Positions 25,201-35,272 are shown, counted from the stretch's first letter. The stretch is DNA of 64,000 bases from Azorinus chamasolen (GCA_963576725.1 OY755243.1:40223243-40287242); one strand, 5' to 3'. Notes: generated from the letters alone by a model not told the origin. Made by a program: numbers and translations.

Positions 25201-28200
25201 TATAGTTATGTCACATTGAAGTTCTGTCAACAGTAGTGAACACGTATAATTTTATGTCATTGAAGCTCTGTCAATAGTATTGAACACGTATATGTCACAT
25301 TGAAGCCCTGTCAGTAGTATTGAACACGTATGTGTCACATTGAAGCACTGTCAGTAGTATTGAACACGTATATATTACACTGAAGCTCTGTCATAAGTAT
25401 TGAACACGTATATGTCACATTGAAGTTCGGTCAATAGTGATAATGAATACAATGTCAATAAGATATTTATTTACGGTTCGTCAGTATTCTTTTCAAATGC
25501 ATGTGAAACAGTCAGTGCCACACATGGATCCATGTTATATCTTCAACATATAGGACCAACATGAAAACAATAATTAGCATTTTTTATTGTTTCTATTGAT
25601 AACTGATATTGTTTGGACTGCCTTTATTATTGCTTTCGAAGAATGCAATATAGCGATCGGTCGTTTTTACGGCAAAGAGTTCACTATTTCTTGTGAACAT
25701 GCGCAAGCGAAAATAGTTCTCTTCAATTCTAAACTAGTTTTGTTGTAAATTGTTCATTAATTTATTTACTTTTCATGCATTTAATAACACTTCGCTTTGT
25801 CAGATAACTTAGTCTACACAAGATCAACCTTTTAATAGCTTGAATTATTGAATATACTCCCAAAAAACGCGAAAGAATATCGGTATGACTAAATACCGGA
25901 TCCGACCAGATATGAAGTTCATATCCGCGGATATGAGTTGCGCAAGCTTGAAAATTAGCATTTATCATATACGCGTATATGAACCTCATTCCTGGTGTTT
26001 AGTTAAACATTGTTTTCGCAACACATTGGCGTTTCTACAGCAGCAATAGCTTGTCTGTAAATTATAAATTTCTTCTCCGCCGATAGCAAAGACTTCCCAA
26101 CTAGAAAACCTGTTGTGTTTTTCATTGATCAATTACCTCTCCGCCGATAGGGAGGGAGAGGGATTTTTTTTATATCGACACCGTGTACGTGATAAAACGC
26201 TAACCGCATTTCTATACATCCGTCTAACCTAGAGATCCGAGTAATCCGTATAGCGTTTATGAATCGCAGTGTCTGTACTATCGCTTTCATACCAGCAGTA
26301 CCACAACAATTTCTTTCTATTAGCGTAAATTTACTAATGAAACACGATAGAAATGCCAACTTCTCTTGCAGTGTTAACAGGCTAGTATGCGTATTACTCT
26401 CTACAATGGATTTAATTAGTTTCTCCACAAACCGAGATGGAATTTCCATTCATGCCATTGTCATCGCAAAAATGCGAGACATACATGTAGGCTTCTTCAT
26501 TTACAAAAAATGCCGATGATATCTTTATCTACCAAAAGTCCGATCATATTTGTCTTGGTTAATGGAATAGTTGAGATTTACTGTGATTTCTGATTTATAA
26601 TGGGGTTTTATGAAAACTCATTGATGACGTGTTTACAATTTTAGTAATAGCCAAGAGTTATGCAGTTGCAGACAAAACACACAAGAAAAAGACCATTAAA
26701 TTATCAGAACTGCATGAAATGCTTTTAATTGAATTGTACTGTCACTTGATAGAGAAAATATGAACATGTTAAATGTTATGTTGATATTTTCTGACCTTTT
26801 CCCCATAAGCATTCATTTCACGCTTATTTTTCCCCTCCTGTAAGGCCATGCCCTTTCCCTAAAATCAAAGAAAAAACCCTGGGAGATGTCATAGCAAAGA
26901 ACATTTGACAACAAATTTGATATGAAATAGCCAGAGATGATATCATTCTTGGCCATCAATATCCTGATCTGATGGAAATTAAGTTATATTTTAAAAAGGT
27001 GTAAAACAGTGTCTACTCTGATCATGTATATTTACAGGGGTTAGTCTCCATTTGGCTATTTTGAATAGACCCAGTAATGATAGAACAATTATAGAATTCA
27101 TTTGAAAATGATTTATCTGTAATCTTGAGTGTTAATAACAAAATGCTGTCAGTCCAAATTTCAAGAATAAATTTGAATATAAAAGTTGGGATTCATATAA
27201 GTTTGTGATCAGTGGAATTCATGGTGGAGTTTTGATAGGATAAAACATCATATGGATTATTAGGAATTTACTGTACATTTGATATCATTATGAATCAACC
27301 AAGATTTTGGATTAATGTGTGTGTGTTTGCATACATGTGTATAAACCCGAACAAAATTTAACTAAAATTTCATACTACATTGTCTAAACAGTAGTTAAAA
27401 TTCTAGGATTCGTAATTAATAAGGAGGGTAGTGCTTTGAAATACACAACAGCATTTGATATTGCTTTGATATGAATTGAAAGATGGACACTGTCACTCAG
27501 CATTGCATTTCTGACTTGTTGAGGTAAAGGACTGTCTGAGTGTTACTAATAACCACTTTGCTTATGGTTTGACTGTTGCTACAGTCTGTCATATTTTTAG
27601 TATTACATTAAACAATTCCAAGACGTCAAAAATGGTGATTAACATGTACAGCAACTTCTTCCCTTACACTTAACATCCTTATCAAACTCGAAAGCAATTA
27701 TGGCTGTTCAGGCCTTTGATTTATTTAACTATTTACCTGATACAGAGGCATTTTGCCTTTACAAACAAATAGACTCAGGTCAGATGGCTCCCATCTAATG
27801 GGGTTTGCTCTAAATCAGGTAATAAATATATATGATGTCATTATATCTTACATGCATATTCTGTATCCGCCCCGCTCTCTCTGTGGCGACCAATTACAGT
27901 AAAACCCCCCTATTGCGACCACTTAATGAACAAACACGGCTGTCTTCATAAGCAGGTGGTTGCTTAATGCAGAACGAATAATATGCAGAAAGCTCTCTGC
28001 ATAACTTTCGCCCTGCATTAAGCTACCACCTGCCTTTCCCACTGTGAATTATGCCCCTTTTTGGTGGTCGCATTAGAGGGATTTTACTGTAGTCCATAGT
28101 TGGCAGAAATGGACGTTAATCAACACAACCAAGCAATCATGGAGTAAAACGTTAATAGTTAACCTTTTACTTCATATAAAAGCATTTTTACACATTTGAC

Positions 28201-29534
28201 AACGGAGTAGACCTAGCCCAGACTGCCCCTATAGGATCCGTCTGATCAGGTTCTGCTCTGTTTGCTTATGGAATGATATAAATCTGATTGTACTGGTTCT
28301 GGATTGACCTACACTACCTTTACCAATTGGTCATTATAAAAATTCAGTTAAAGAATATTGATGAGTTCATTGACCACCATTCATACTTACCTAGCGGTTG
28401 GGTAGGGTCTGTTGTCTAAAGAACACGACTCTGATACCAGCACTGCATACATGTTGTAGGCACAGTCTACAATAGTACAGTCAAAAGTTCAAAACTCGAT
28501 TATTCGAATACTCAAATACGTACCATTATTTATCTGTAACACAGGTAGCAGCGTAATGCAGGGTGAAAGTCATTCAGAAAGCTCCTCTAGGAGCTTTCTG
28601 AATGACTTTTACCCTGCATTAAACAGCCACCTGCCTACAAAGACAAACATTCTTCATTACTAAAACATTTGTAATATCGAGTTTATAGTGTACATGCAAA
28701 TCAAACTGTATTGATTCAATTCGAAACGTCTTGCTGATGACTGATCGATGCTTGCATTGCTCCACACTACCATAAAAAGTTACAAAATTATTCCTGAATT
28801 ATATGGACCTAGCTTTAGCAATGTAAATGAGAGTACCTCGGATATTGCATTAAACATTATCAAAGAGGGATTGAATACTGCTGGTATCGCAACATTTTGG
28901 TCTGAAATGAGGCCAACAGTTTCATAGAATTGTAACAGTTTCTATCGAAAGTTAGAGTCGATTTTATAAAATTTATGAGAATAAGAGTCTGAAAAATATT
29001 AAGAATGCGACTCGTTGATTGGATGGAAAAGTAGGGTAATCACTAATCTTGTTTTTTTTTCAGTCACGTGGTATCAGATCTTACCTGTCACAGCTGACGC
29101 GGCGTATGAAATCCAGCGCCTCGCAGCTATTGTTCGGCATTGACGCACACAACCCAACGCTTCGTTTGTCTGAGAGAGAGGGGGAACGGAGCAGTGTCCG
29201 GTCTCGGAAACATCGTCCTACAGGCAAAATTGGAGGGTTTGTTTGTTATATAAACGAGGATTTCGGCAATATCCACCAAACCCCGGAACCGCAAAGAAGG
29301 TTTGAGGCTGATAGAACTCATTCAACTGGAGTTACGAAAGTGACTAGTGTTGAAACAAACATTGGCAAGCAACCAAAGCAAGCCATGGAAGGTGAAGAAG
29401 TGATTTACGCGTGTATAGATCGATCTAGTCAGACTACTGAAACGAACAACCCCGATATTTGTGAACCATGCGTAATTTGTCAGGAGAATCTGAAAATGCA
29501 ATATGCATCATTACAAACACATAGTTACGCTTGA
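18487..29534 (+). CDS. CABIT-domain adaptor protein, 3' part (4 exons)
   Basis: Exons 18487-19207, 21549-21662, 23400-23434 and 29064-29534 join in phase (0-1, 1-1, 1-0, 0-stop). All borders are GT-AG. The first exon resembles a CABIT domain: it opens with FPRFVRVEQD, has an FSPCHFTKL...YTISEIVE region and then the LPLPQTVAFLGVNPYD block. CABIT proteins (THEMIS, GAREM) are cytoplasmic adaptors in receptor tyrosine kinase or antigen receptor signalling. The tail is basic and Ser/Arg-rich, then polar, with the tyrosine site GEEVIYACIDRS near the C-terminus. That site could be a phosphotyrosine docking site, which is an inference. No second CABIT or SAM domain is seen. The N-terminal exon(s) were not found. 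The family call rests on pattern recognition, not a search. Confidence 0.75.
19534..19762 (-). mobile_element. T2 foldback MITE
   Basis: Starts TTAACCCATTCCCCCACAGG. The hairpin centre is TTTGCTCCTTTGTGAGCAAA. The far end has changed to GGAGGAAAGGATTACAG. Confidence 0.75.
19778..19916. mobile_element. P1 MITE lacking its palindromic core
   Basis: Both P1 ends and TA flanks are present, but the arms meet at GGCTGCTTAAAGCAACCACC. The ~65-bp central hairpin is cleanly missing. Confidence 0.8.
20079..20321 (+). mobile_element. T1 foldback MITE
   Basis: TTAA at both ends. The hairpin GACTCAGACCAGACGGCTCC / GAACCACCTGGTCAGGGC is moderately diverged. Confidence 0.65.
20383..20626 (+). mobile_element. 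T1 foldback MITE
   Basis: Starts TTAACTCTTTCTTTCTTATA. Hairpin GTAGATCCAGATTAGACGAT / GTCGTCTGATCAGGATTTGC. The right end has decayed. Confidence 0.6.
21549..21662 (+). CDS. CABIT gene exon b
   Basis: Acceptor TCTGACAG, donor CAAA|GTAAGT, phases 1 to 1. Encodes a polar, basic stretch including VNLRRKRFLSTGDLKQ, with no known domain. The RRKRFLS segment could be a basophilic kinase site (inference). Confidence 0.75.
21761..22015. mobile_element. G-family foldback with repeated right arm
   Basis: A perfect hairpin, CCACTCTTTAGAATCGTCTC with its complement, sits at 21806-21850 between TTTCTCCACCAACCCCTATG and the mirror arm. The right arm (CGATTCTAAAGAGTGGTCAC ... GGTTTGGTGGAGAA) is present four times in tandem. 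Confidence 0.75.
22170..22373. mobile_element. P1 foldback MITE, complete
   Basis: Intact P1 ends with TA on both sides. The palindrome arms differ by one base beside the core (GCTCATATAGGAGC). Confidence 0.8.
22600..23270. repeat. cluster of T1 fragments
   Basis: The phrase ATTGAATAAACAAACAGAGC followed by AGATC(C/T)AGAT occurs three times (about 22712, 22984, 23082). T1 tail pieces lie between, which indicates local duplication of part of a T1 copy. Confidence 0.55.
23400..23434 (+). CDS. CABIT gene exon c (35-bp microexon)
   Basis: Acceptor TATTTTACAG, donor GAG|GTGGGT, phases 1 to 0. Encodes KSGSIQSRERE plus a split Arg. It is accepted because it restores the frame exactly between exons b and d. 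Confidence 0.6.
23485..23724 (+). mobile_element. T1 foldback MITE with shortened hairpin
   Basis: Ends AAGGGTTAA on the right. The hairpin GATCCTGATCAGACGTAGGA / GCCGTCTGATCTAGGTC has lost part of one inner arm. Confidence 0.65.
23725..23861. mobile_element. P-type MITE remnant
   Basis: The interior GTCGTGCAGAAAGTTCCAAG / GAACCTTTCTGCATGACTT forms a hairpin of P2/P3 type. The ends have decayed. Confidence 0.5.
23862..24560. repeat. ~140-bp diverged tandem repeat
   Basis: Begins GCCGGGTTTTTCGAGAAAAA ... CGGGCGGGCGGCCG. Four diverged units of 130-160 bp follow, each with (T/A)ACTTCT(G/C)AA, GCTAG(A/G)CAATTCAT, AAGGCCTT and GGTCAAGGTCA-like phrases. The repeated AGGTCA half-sites are a by-product of the repeat. 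Confidence 0.65.
24868..25440. repeat. ~41-bp minisatellite with a 248-bp higher-order unit
   Basis: Units read CATTGAAGCTCTGTCAATAG plus TATTGAACACGTATATGTCA. Six distinct monomer variants occur in the same order twice, the second series starting 248 bp after the first (24876 and 25124). Confidence 0.85.
25441..27896. other. repeat-poor intron interval
   Basis: About 2.4 kb of CABIT intron c-d without recognisable foldback elements or SINEs, apart from a weak T1 remnant near 27720-27850. Two overlapping open frames of 106 and 86 codons at 26129-26519 have no recognisable domain and no splice support. Confidence 0.5.
27897..28089. mobile_element. P2 MITE with a shortened core
   Basis: P2 ends with TA flanks. 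The centre reads GCAGAAAGCTCTCTGCATAA, so about 12 bp of the inner palindrome are lost. Confidence 0.75.
28159..28370 (+). mobile_element. T1 foldback MITE
   Basis: TTAACCTTTTACTTCATATA start. Hairpin GTAGACCTAGCCCAGACTGC / GGATCCGTCTGATCAGGTTC with centre CCCCTATAGGA. Confidence 0.65.
28478..28692. mobile_element. P3 foldback MITE
   Basis: ACTCGATTATTCGAATACTC end and a perfect hairpin GTCATTCAGAAAGCTCCTCT / AGGAGCTTTCTGAATGAC. Confidence 0.65.
29064..29534 (+). CDS. CABIT gene exon d (terminal)
   Basis: Acceptor TTTTTTTTTCAG, phase 0, TGA at 29532-29534. Encodes 156 residues: a basic start (SRGIRSYLSQLTRRMKSSAS), a polar linker, then GEEVIYACIDRS and a C-terminal stretch with three Cys (CEPCVICQ) ending HSYA. 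No globular domain was recognised. Confidence 0.85.
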   Translation, partial: SRGIRSYLSQLTRRMKSSASQLLFGIDAHNPTLRLSEREGERSSVRSRKHRPTGKIGGFVCYINEDFGNIHQTPEPQRRFEADRTHSTGVTKVTSVETNIGKQPKQAMEGEEVIYACIDRSSQTTETNNPDICEPCVICQENLKMQYASLQTHSYA

Positions 29535-29536
29535 TA

Positions 29537-29786
29537 TTAACCCTTCGCTTGCTATTCACGTCAATATACCTACCTGTAAATAGTGAAGACTCAGATGAGA
29601 CAGCTCTTGCAGGAGCTGTCTCATCAGGGTCTGCACTATTTACAAGTTGATTGTGCATCCAGTGCACTCCACAGCAGTGATTGCACAGCGAAATATGTGT
29701 ACACAGTGAAGATATATGTAATTATACAACAGGGCATTTGTAAAGAAGGAGAAATGTATTTTAAAATTCAGCAAGAGAAGGGTTAA
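29537..29786 (+). mobile_element. T3 MITE abutting the CABIT stop codon
   Basis: TTAA at 29537, two bases after the TGA, and at 29783. Hairpin centre CAGCTCTTGCAGGAGCTG. It would form the first 250 bases of the 3' UTR. Confidence 0.85.
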
Positions 29787-29819
29787 AATGTTGAATGTGG
29801 GACACGAGTAAGTTGTCAT

Positions 29820-29895
29820 TTGCAAACAGTGTAGATCCAGATCAGAGGACTCCAAGAGGAGCCATCTGATCAGAGTCTACATCGTTTGTCATTTA
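29820..29895. mobile_element. T1-like hairpin fragment
   Basis: GCAAACAGTGTAGATCCAGA with GGACTCCAAGAGGAGCC centre and CTGATCAGAGTCTAC right arm. The TTAA ends are not intact. Confidence 0.55.
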
Positions 29896-30066
29896 ATTCC
29901 TGTTACAAACTCTACCCTTATCATTTAGATTCCTGTTACAATGTATCAAACTACAGTAAAACCCTGTTACAAACTACAGTAAAACTGTTCCAAACTACAT
30001 TAAACCCCAGTTACAAACTACAGAAAAACTATGTTCCAAACTACATTAAACCCCTGTTACAAACTA
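29896..30066. repeat. ~28-bp minisatellite containing a MITE terminus
   Basis: Repeats of CCTGTTACAAACTACAGTAA plus AACC. The ACTACAGTAAAACC phrase is the first 11 bp of the P3 element that starts at 30067, with its flank. Confidence 0.75.
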
Positions 30067-30270
30067 CAGTAAAACCTCGATTATTCGAATGGTATGTATA
30101 GAAGAATTTCGGACTTTTTAAGCAGGCGCCTGCTTAATGCATGGTGAAAGTCATGCAGAAAGCTCCTAGAGGAGCTTTCTGCACGACTTTCACCATGTAT
30201 TAAGCTGCCACCTGTCTTAAAGATCGATAATAATACGTATTTTAGTGTTCGAATAATCGAGATTTTACAA
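30067..30270. mobile_element. P3 foldback MITE
   Basis: CAGTAAAACCTCGATTATTC left end, AATAATCGAGATTTTAC right end. Hairpin GTCATGCAGAAAGCTCCTAG / GGAGCTTTCTGCACGAC. Confidence 0.75.
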
Positions 30271-30390
30271 TATACACAAATATATTGAATAGACGCTATC
30301 GTTAAATAATGTTAGACTGTTCAACTTTCAAACAACAGCATTGTAAAGGGCGAAGAGTTTTTTGCACCTGTATACTTTGCGTTTGTCAGC

Positions 30391-30396
30391 AATAAA
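30391..30396 (+). terminator. candidate poly(A) signal of the CABIT gene
   Basis: First clear AATAAA after the stop codon (about 860 bases downstream). It lies beyond three mobile elements, so the assignment is tentative. Confidence 0.25.
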
Positions 30397-30429
30397 TGGT
30401 TGAAATACATTTGTGTTTCTTTGTTTGTT

Positions 30430-31190
30430 TCCCTGACTATAGACTTGTCTGTCTTGGTTGCTGTGGCAAATTGTTCGAACGAATCGTGTTCAAACAACTG
30501 TACAACTTTTTCTTAGGTAATAACTTTATATATAAGTATCAGTCCGGGTTTCTTCCAAATAACTCTATACTGTCTAACATTAATTGATATAGTTCATCAT
30601 ATCTGCCAATTATTTGATAACAAACAACATTCTTACATGGTATTTTGTGATATCTCCGTTGATCCAGTATGGCGTAACGGTCTTACTTTTAAGCTACGGG
30701 AAAATGGTATTAACGGGCGTCTTTTATTACGGCTTTCTAATTACCTATGCAATATGTAACAAAAAGTTGTTCTTCTCTCTTCTGTTTCTGCTTTAGGAAC
30801 AGTACCAGCTGGTGTTCCACGGGGATCTGTGCTTGGGCCTCTTTTATTTTAATTTACGTTACAGACATATCTAATTCGCGACTAAGCTGAACCAGATTGT
30901 TTGCGGACGATAGCTCTCTATAATAACTGCTACCTCTTTAAATGACATTGACGGTATTTTAATTTACGATCCAAATTTAGTTTCCGCTTGGGCTAAGACT
31001 TGGCTTGTTAATTTCAACTCTGCCAAAACTGAAGTAATTATATTTTCATTAGAAATCATGACACGCAGCCTGATATATTTGTTAATTCTCATAAACACCT
31101 GGGTGTAACCCTGAGTTCGAATTGCAAGTGGAATGATTACAGTGATAATGTTCTTCCATCCGCTTCCAAAATCAAAGCGCCGCATGCGCT
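30430..31190 (+). pseudogene. non-LTR retrotransposon RT, 5' part (dead)
   Basis: Fragments of a LINE reverse transcriptase in several frames: GKLFERIVFKQLYNF and YKYQSGFLPN, then GVPRGSVLGPLLF, then LFADDSSL (the catalytic FADD block), then LGVTLSSNCKW. Stops and frameshifts separate them. The order of motifs is that of Jockey/CR1-like RT; exact clade uncertain. Confidence 0.8.
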
Positions 31191-31199
31191 GTAGGCCTG

Positions 31200-31740
31200 G
31201 GCATAAGAAGGGTTGATCGTGTGTTCAAGAAGTTTTGGGGTTTGATTTTCCACGTAAACAATACAAAGTCCAATAACTCTGCAGAATATCATTGAACCGG
31301 AACAGGAATAATTCATACACATCTAGGCATGGCGCTGATCAATCCCATAAAGTTTCAGGAAAATCCTACCAAAGATTTTGGAGAAACCGCAGAGACAAAA
31401 GTTTCCATGTAAACAATTCAAAGTCCCATAACTCTGCAGAAAATAATCGGGCCGGGACAGGAAAAAGATATGCACAACTAGGCATGGTGCTAATCAATAT
31501 CTTGAAGTTTCATGTAAATATGACCAAACGTTTTCCAGAAACAGCGCGGACAACATTGTTCATGTAAAAAATCAAACTGGAACAGGAATAAGATATGCAC
31601 AACTAGGCATGGTGCTGATTAATCCTATAAAGTTTCGATGAAAATCTGACCAAAGGTTTTGGAGAAACCGCGTGCACAAAGTAAAATCAAACTGACGGAC
31701 GAACAGACAGACGTTCTTACTTATGTACACTTGTTGGGCA
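31200..31740. repeat. ~155-bp tandem repeat inside the dead LINE
   Basis: Three units sharing CCATAACTCTGCAGAAAA-, GGAACAGGAATAAGATATGC- and CTAGGCATGGTGCTGATCAA-like phrases, separating the two LINE parts. Confidence 0.65.
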
Positions 31741-31755
31741 GTTCCTTTGTTTTAA

Positions 31756-32214
31756 TTAACTAATTCTCTCCTACTGGCGCCTTTTTGAACAATTCTAAAA
31801 TTCTGCTTTTCTATAGTTACTGCTCCTTTTCGATAGATTAATTCAAAAATGTTGTCAGGATGCTTGGCGATGCCCTACATACAAGACACAGCTTCATACC
31901 TCAAAATAACCAGCAGTGATCATTGATGCTAGCTCCAGTCTAAGCATTTGGAGCATATACAGTTTTCATTAATCTGAGTCAGGTCAGTAAATTAGCATAT
32001 TAACAGGTTTTTTTTTATTCATATTAACTATTTCGATTGACCAACCGCTTCACACATTCAAATATTTACAAAGGACTATTTTTTATAAGGTATTAAATGA
32101 AACAAAATGAAGTTTAGAAGTGAAATAACTTTGATACACAACGTTTACCTAGCGATATACTACAGGTTTTCTTGACAGAGGTTGGCTCTAAAATAGTCTA
32201 GGGGGATGAGTTAA
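31756..32214. mobile_element. T2 MITE remnant with internal insertion
   Basis: TTAACTAATTCTCTCCTACT on the left and TAGTCTAGGGGGATGAGTTAA on the right. About 300 bp of unrelated AT-rich sequence starts at about 31856, and the hairpin is lost. Confidence 0.5.
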
Positions 32215-32722
32215 ATGTACCCAACAGGGCCACAAAAGTACTCAAAAATATCTATAGATGGAATGAATAGAATTTAGCGTTATCTATTGCTCTCCATACA
32301 TTTCCGTTCAATTCAACCAATCTTTTCCGTAAGTAATCGGACGTTTCCGTACAATTTCGCACTATATATGTGCACTATGCTGTGCGTAGAAATATGTAGG
32401 TATGAAATAATGCATTTATATGCCAAACTCCCACTCAATGTTTTTTCACTCTTAAAATCACATTTTTACCAAGTTTTATTAATAAATGTTAACAAACTTT
32501 AATTGTTGAAGCCCAAACAAATTGGAACTTCACCGATCTATTTGCTTTAGCGTATTGCATTTTGTGCAAGCGGTAAATCGCACTTTTACTCGGTTTTCTT
32601 TGGAAATGTTTGGGTAGGGGTTGAAATTATGGCATGACTGCTATGGCCTTCGGCTTGGCAAGCCAACCCAGGCCAAAAATGGAATTATGAAAAACATTAA
32701 ATTTACTTTGAACAGAAGAGCC
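32215..32722. other. no feature recognised
   Basis: Unassigned AT-rich sequence within the interrupted LINE. A 71-codon open frame at 32287 has no recognisable content. Confidence 0.4.
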
Positions 32723-32968
32723 TTAACCCTTTCGGTGCCACGTTTCTAATTGTCGCCTGCAAACCACTTTCGTTAAATTATTTGGTAAAATAAGGAAATG
32801 AGATAAATAAATGCAAATTTCAAAGAAATAAAGCACATATATAGAAATAGAGTTTGAGACAAAAAGTGAAGTCCCTGATCAGACGCCGCTTTGAAAAGGC
32901 GGCGCCTGATCTGGGACTGCAATATTTGTCGTGGTGCATTTTTGCGACGTTGGCGGTGAAAGGGTTAA
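32723..32968 (+). mobile_element. T4 foldback MITE, complete
   Basis: TTAA at both ends, GGCGGTGAAAGGGTTAA right end. Hairpin GTCCCTGATCAGACGCCGC / GGCGGCGCCTGATCTGGGAC. Confidence 0.85.
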
Positions 32969-32984
32969 ATCAAATTTACCTTTC

Positions 32985-33760
32985 TTATGTCTGACCAATA
33001 CTAGAGTGCGCTTCTGTTATTTGGGATGGTTGTTCCGAAACTTGTGCAACCACTTTAGAAAAAATACAAAACATAGCAGCCCGTATCGTAACTGGCTAAA
33101 CCAGATCGATATCTCAAGATAATCTGTATCGGGAATGTAGATGGGAATCACTCGCCAGTCGACGAAAGTTACAAAAACTCGGTTTCATTTATAAGGCCTC
33201 TTACAATATTGGCCCCATCATATATCCGTCAAATATTACCGCCTACCTTAAAGGAGCTAACCCACTATCTATTAAGAAATAGCGATAACATAGAAGTGCC
33301 TTTCCCACGCACACCAGTCTCCAAAAACCATGCTATCCGTCTTCAGTAGCACCATGGAACAACATCAGTCCAGACACCAGAATCTAAATACTTAAACTTC
33401 ATTTAAAAAGCATTACGATACCGTTTTATCAATTATTATGCCCTTCCATCTTGTTATTATTTCGGAGAAAGGTATTTGTCAGCTATTCATGCCAGAATTA
33501 GAAACAATTGTCGCAATCTGAATGGTGATCCTTTTAATAACCATCTTAATCAAAATTCTTTATGGGGATGTTCACATGAAGTAGAACATGCCTGGCCTTA
33601 CTATTTTCAATGTAGATTTTGTTTTCAAAACCAGATAATTAACATATCACTATACCATCCTCTAAATACCGAAGTGTTTCAACAAAATCTAAACGATGAA
33701 CACAATAAACTCATATTTGCTGTTGTGCATTGTTTTATAAAACAGTCATGGACGTTTTAG
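32985..33760 (+). pseudogene. non-LTR retrotransposon RT, 3' part (dead)
   Basis: Continues the element at 30430: IQNIAARIVTG, NLYRECRWESLASRRKLQ and LGFIYKASYN, then the C-terminal part SAIHARIRNNCRNLN...HPLN. Interrupted by stops and frameshifts. Confidence 0.8.
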
Positions 33761-33917
33761 CCTTATATATTGTAAAGCTATCGATATTTGTTCCAACTTT
33801 AATGACAAGATTATACTTTTACTAAATTTGTGCTAAGAATTCTTACTTATAGCGGTAGTTACTTATGCTAAGATGTCTTACTCAAGTGTCCTCTGATCGT
33901 ACTACAATAGACATGCA

Positions 33918-33990
<73 letters not shown>
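33918..33990. repeat. (CT)n microsatellite
   Basis: Pure CT run, followed directly by a T1-type hairpin fragment (CAGACCCTGGTCATACGGCT ... ATATGGGTCTAC). Confidence 0.95.
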
Positions 33991-33992
<2 letters not shown>

Positions 33993-34350
33993 GACAGACC
34001 CTGGTCATACGGCTCCTACAACAGCCGTATGATATGGGTCTACTGTGTTTACAAATGCTTAAAAGGTGTCTATATGATGTAAAATATTATATACATCTAA
34101 TGATACTTCTTGTTGGTGTTGTGTTGTACATACAGTTGGTTTCCTGTATAGTGTAGTGTATTATAAGACATCAATATAATCAACAGTCTCCCATTTCACG
34201 GCTTTAAAGAAGTTGTTCTACCTCATTAAGAGTCTAAGTACTGTTTTAATCCTGTACTTTAAAATGTTACGGTATGGCTTATAATCTGGAATCTATATGC
34301 ATGTACATATTTTCCAGTCGTTCACATTCTCTCTCCCAACCCCCTGAACA

Positions 34351-34575
34351 CTATTTTATAAGTCGTCCATTTACATTCGGCATCCAAGGCAGCCATGGTA
34401 TACATTGGCTTATTTCCATCACAGGTGCCCATTTATACACCTGAGTGGAGAGGAGCAACGTGAGATGCATTCTTTGCTCAGAAACATTAAGTGGTTCGAT
34501 GGCAGGATTCGAACCGGTGACCCTCCGATCCCAAATCCTGAGTTCTACCACTTGACCACTGCTCCCACCTAATAA
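34351..34575 (-). mobile_element. tRNA-derived SINE, family S2
   Basis: On the minus strand: GTGGTCAAGTGGTAGAACTC (A-box-like) and CCGGTTCGAATCCTGCC (B box), then a body including CAGGTGTATAAATGGGCACC. The spacing fits a tRNA head. Confidence 0.75.
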
Positions 34576-34584
34576 AGACACCTT

Positions 34585-34924
34585 TTAACTATTATCACGC
34601 AAATCACAACCTGACTCGCATTGGCAAACAGCTTGGATCCAGATAAGAAGCACAGTAACTCGGCGTCTCACCAGGACCCAGGCTGTGTGACACTCGTTCA
34701 ACAGTTTCTCAAACGCTTGTACGAATCAGAAGTAAGTAATAATGCAACAGATCACAGACACTTTGACACTTTTTTTGTTCATCACGATAACACAGCTCCA
34801 GTACGTTGCTCAACGTATTCTACAGTTTCATGGCCAAACATTCCCTTATTGATGTGATTTTTCAAAAAGCAGTTAATGAATAGTTATGCGTCGTTATATA
34901 AATATTCATGACAGAAGGAGTTAA
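34585..34924. mobile_element. T5-like foldback MITE, diverged
   Basis: TTAA at both ends. GCAAACAGCTTGGATCCAGA ... AACTCGGCGTCTCACCAGGA hairpin, then an AATATTCATGACAGAAGGAG end. Confidence 0.55.
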
Positions 34925-35067
34925 TTTGAGCTTGTTTTGTTGTGTTATATTTCTATTGTTCTAGTGATTGTTTTTGTTACTTTCTACTTTACTTCCCTGT
35001 TTCATAGATAACAAAGATAACATTTAAGATCTGAATGGTTAACAATTGAATTGATAAAGGTATATTG

Positions 35068-35272
35068 CAGTAGAACCTCTCTAATGCGACCACTTTACGA
35101 ATAACCATAGCTGCTTTTATAAGCAGGTGGTTGCTTAATACAGGGCGAAAGTGATACAGAAAGCTCCTATAGGAGCTTTCTGCATCACTTTCGTCCTGCA
35201 TTAAGCTACCACCTGCCTCTGTCACCCAGAATTATGTCCCTTTTCGGTTGTCGCATTAGAGGGGTTTTACTG
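35068..35272. mobile_element. P2 foldback MITE, complete
   Basis: CAGTAGAACCTCTCTAATGC left end. Near-perfect hairpin around AGCTCCTATAGGAGCT. Confidence 0.8.

Noticed and set aside
24868..25440. CRISPR-like regular repeats
   Set aside because: Units are contiguous with no unique spacers, and the context is an animal intron.
26129..26519. Overlapping 106- and 86-codon frames
   Set aside because: No recognisable domain on either strand, no splice signals that fit, and they overlap each other antisense.
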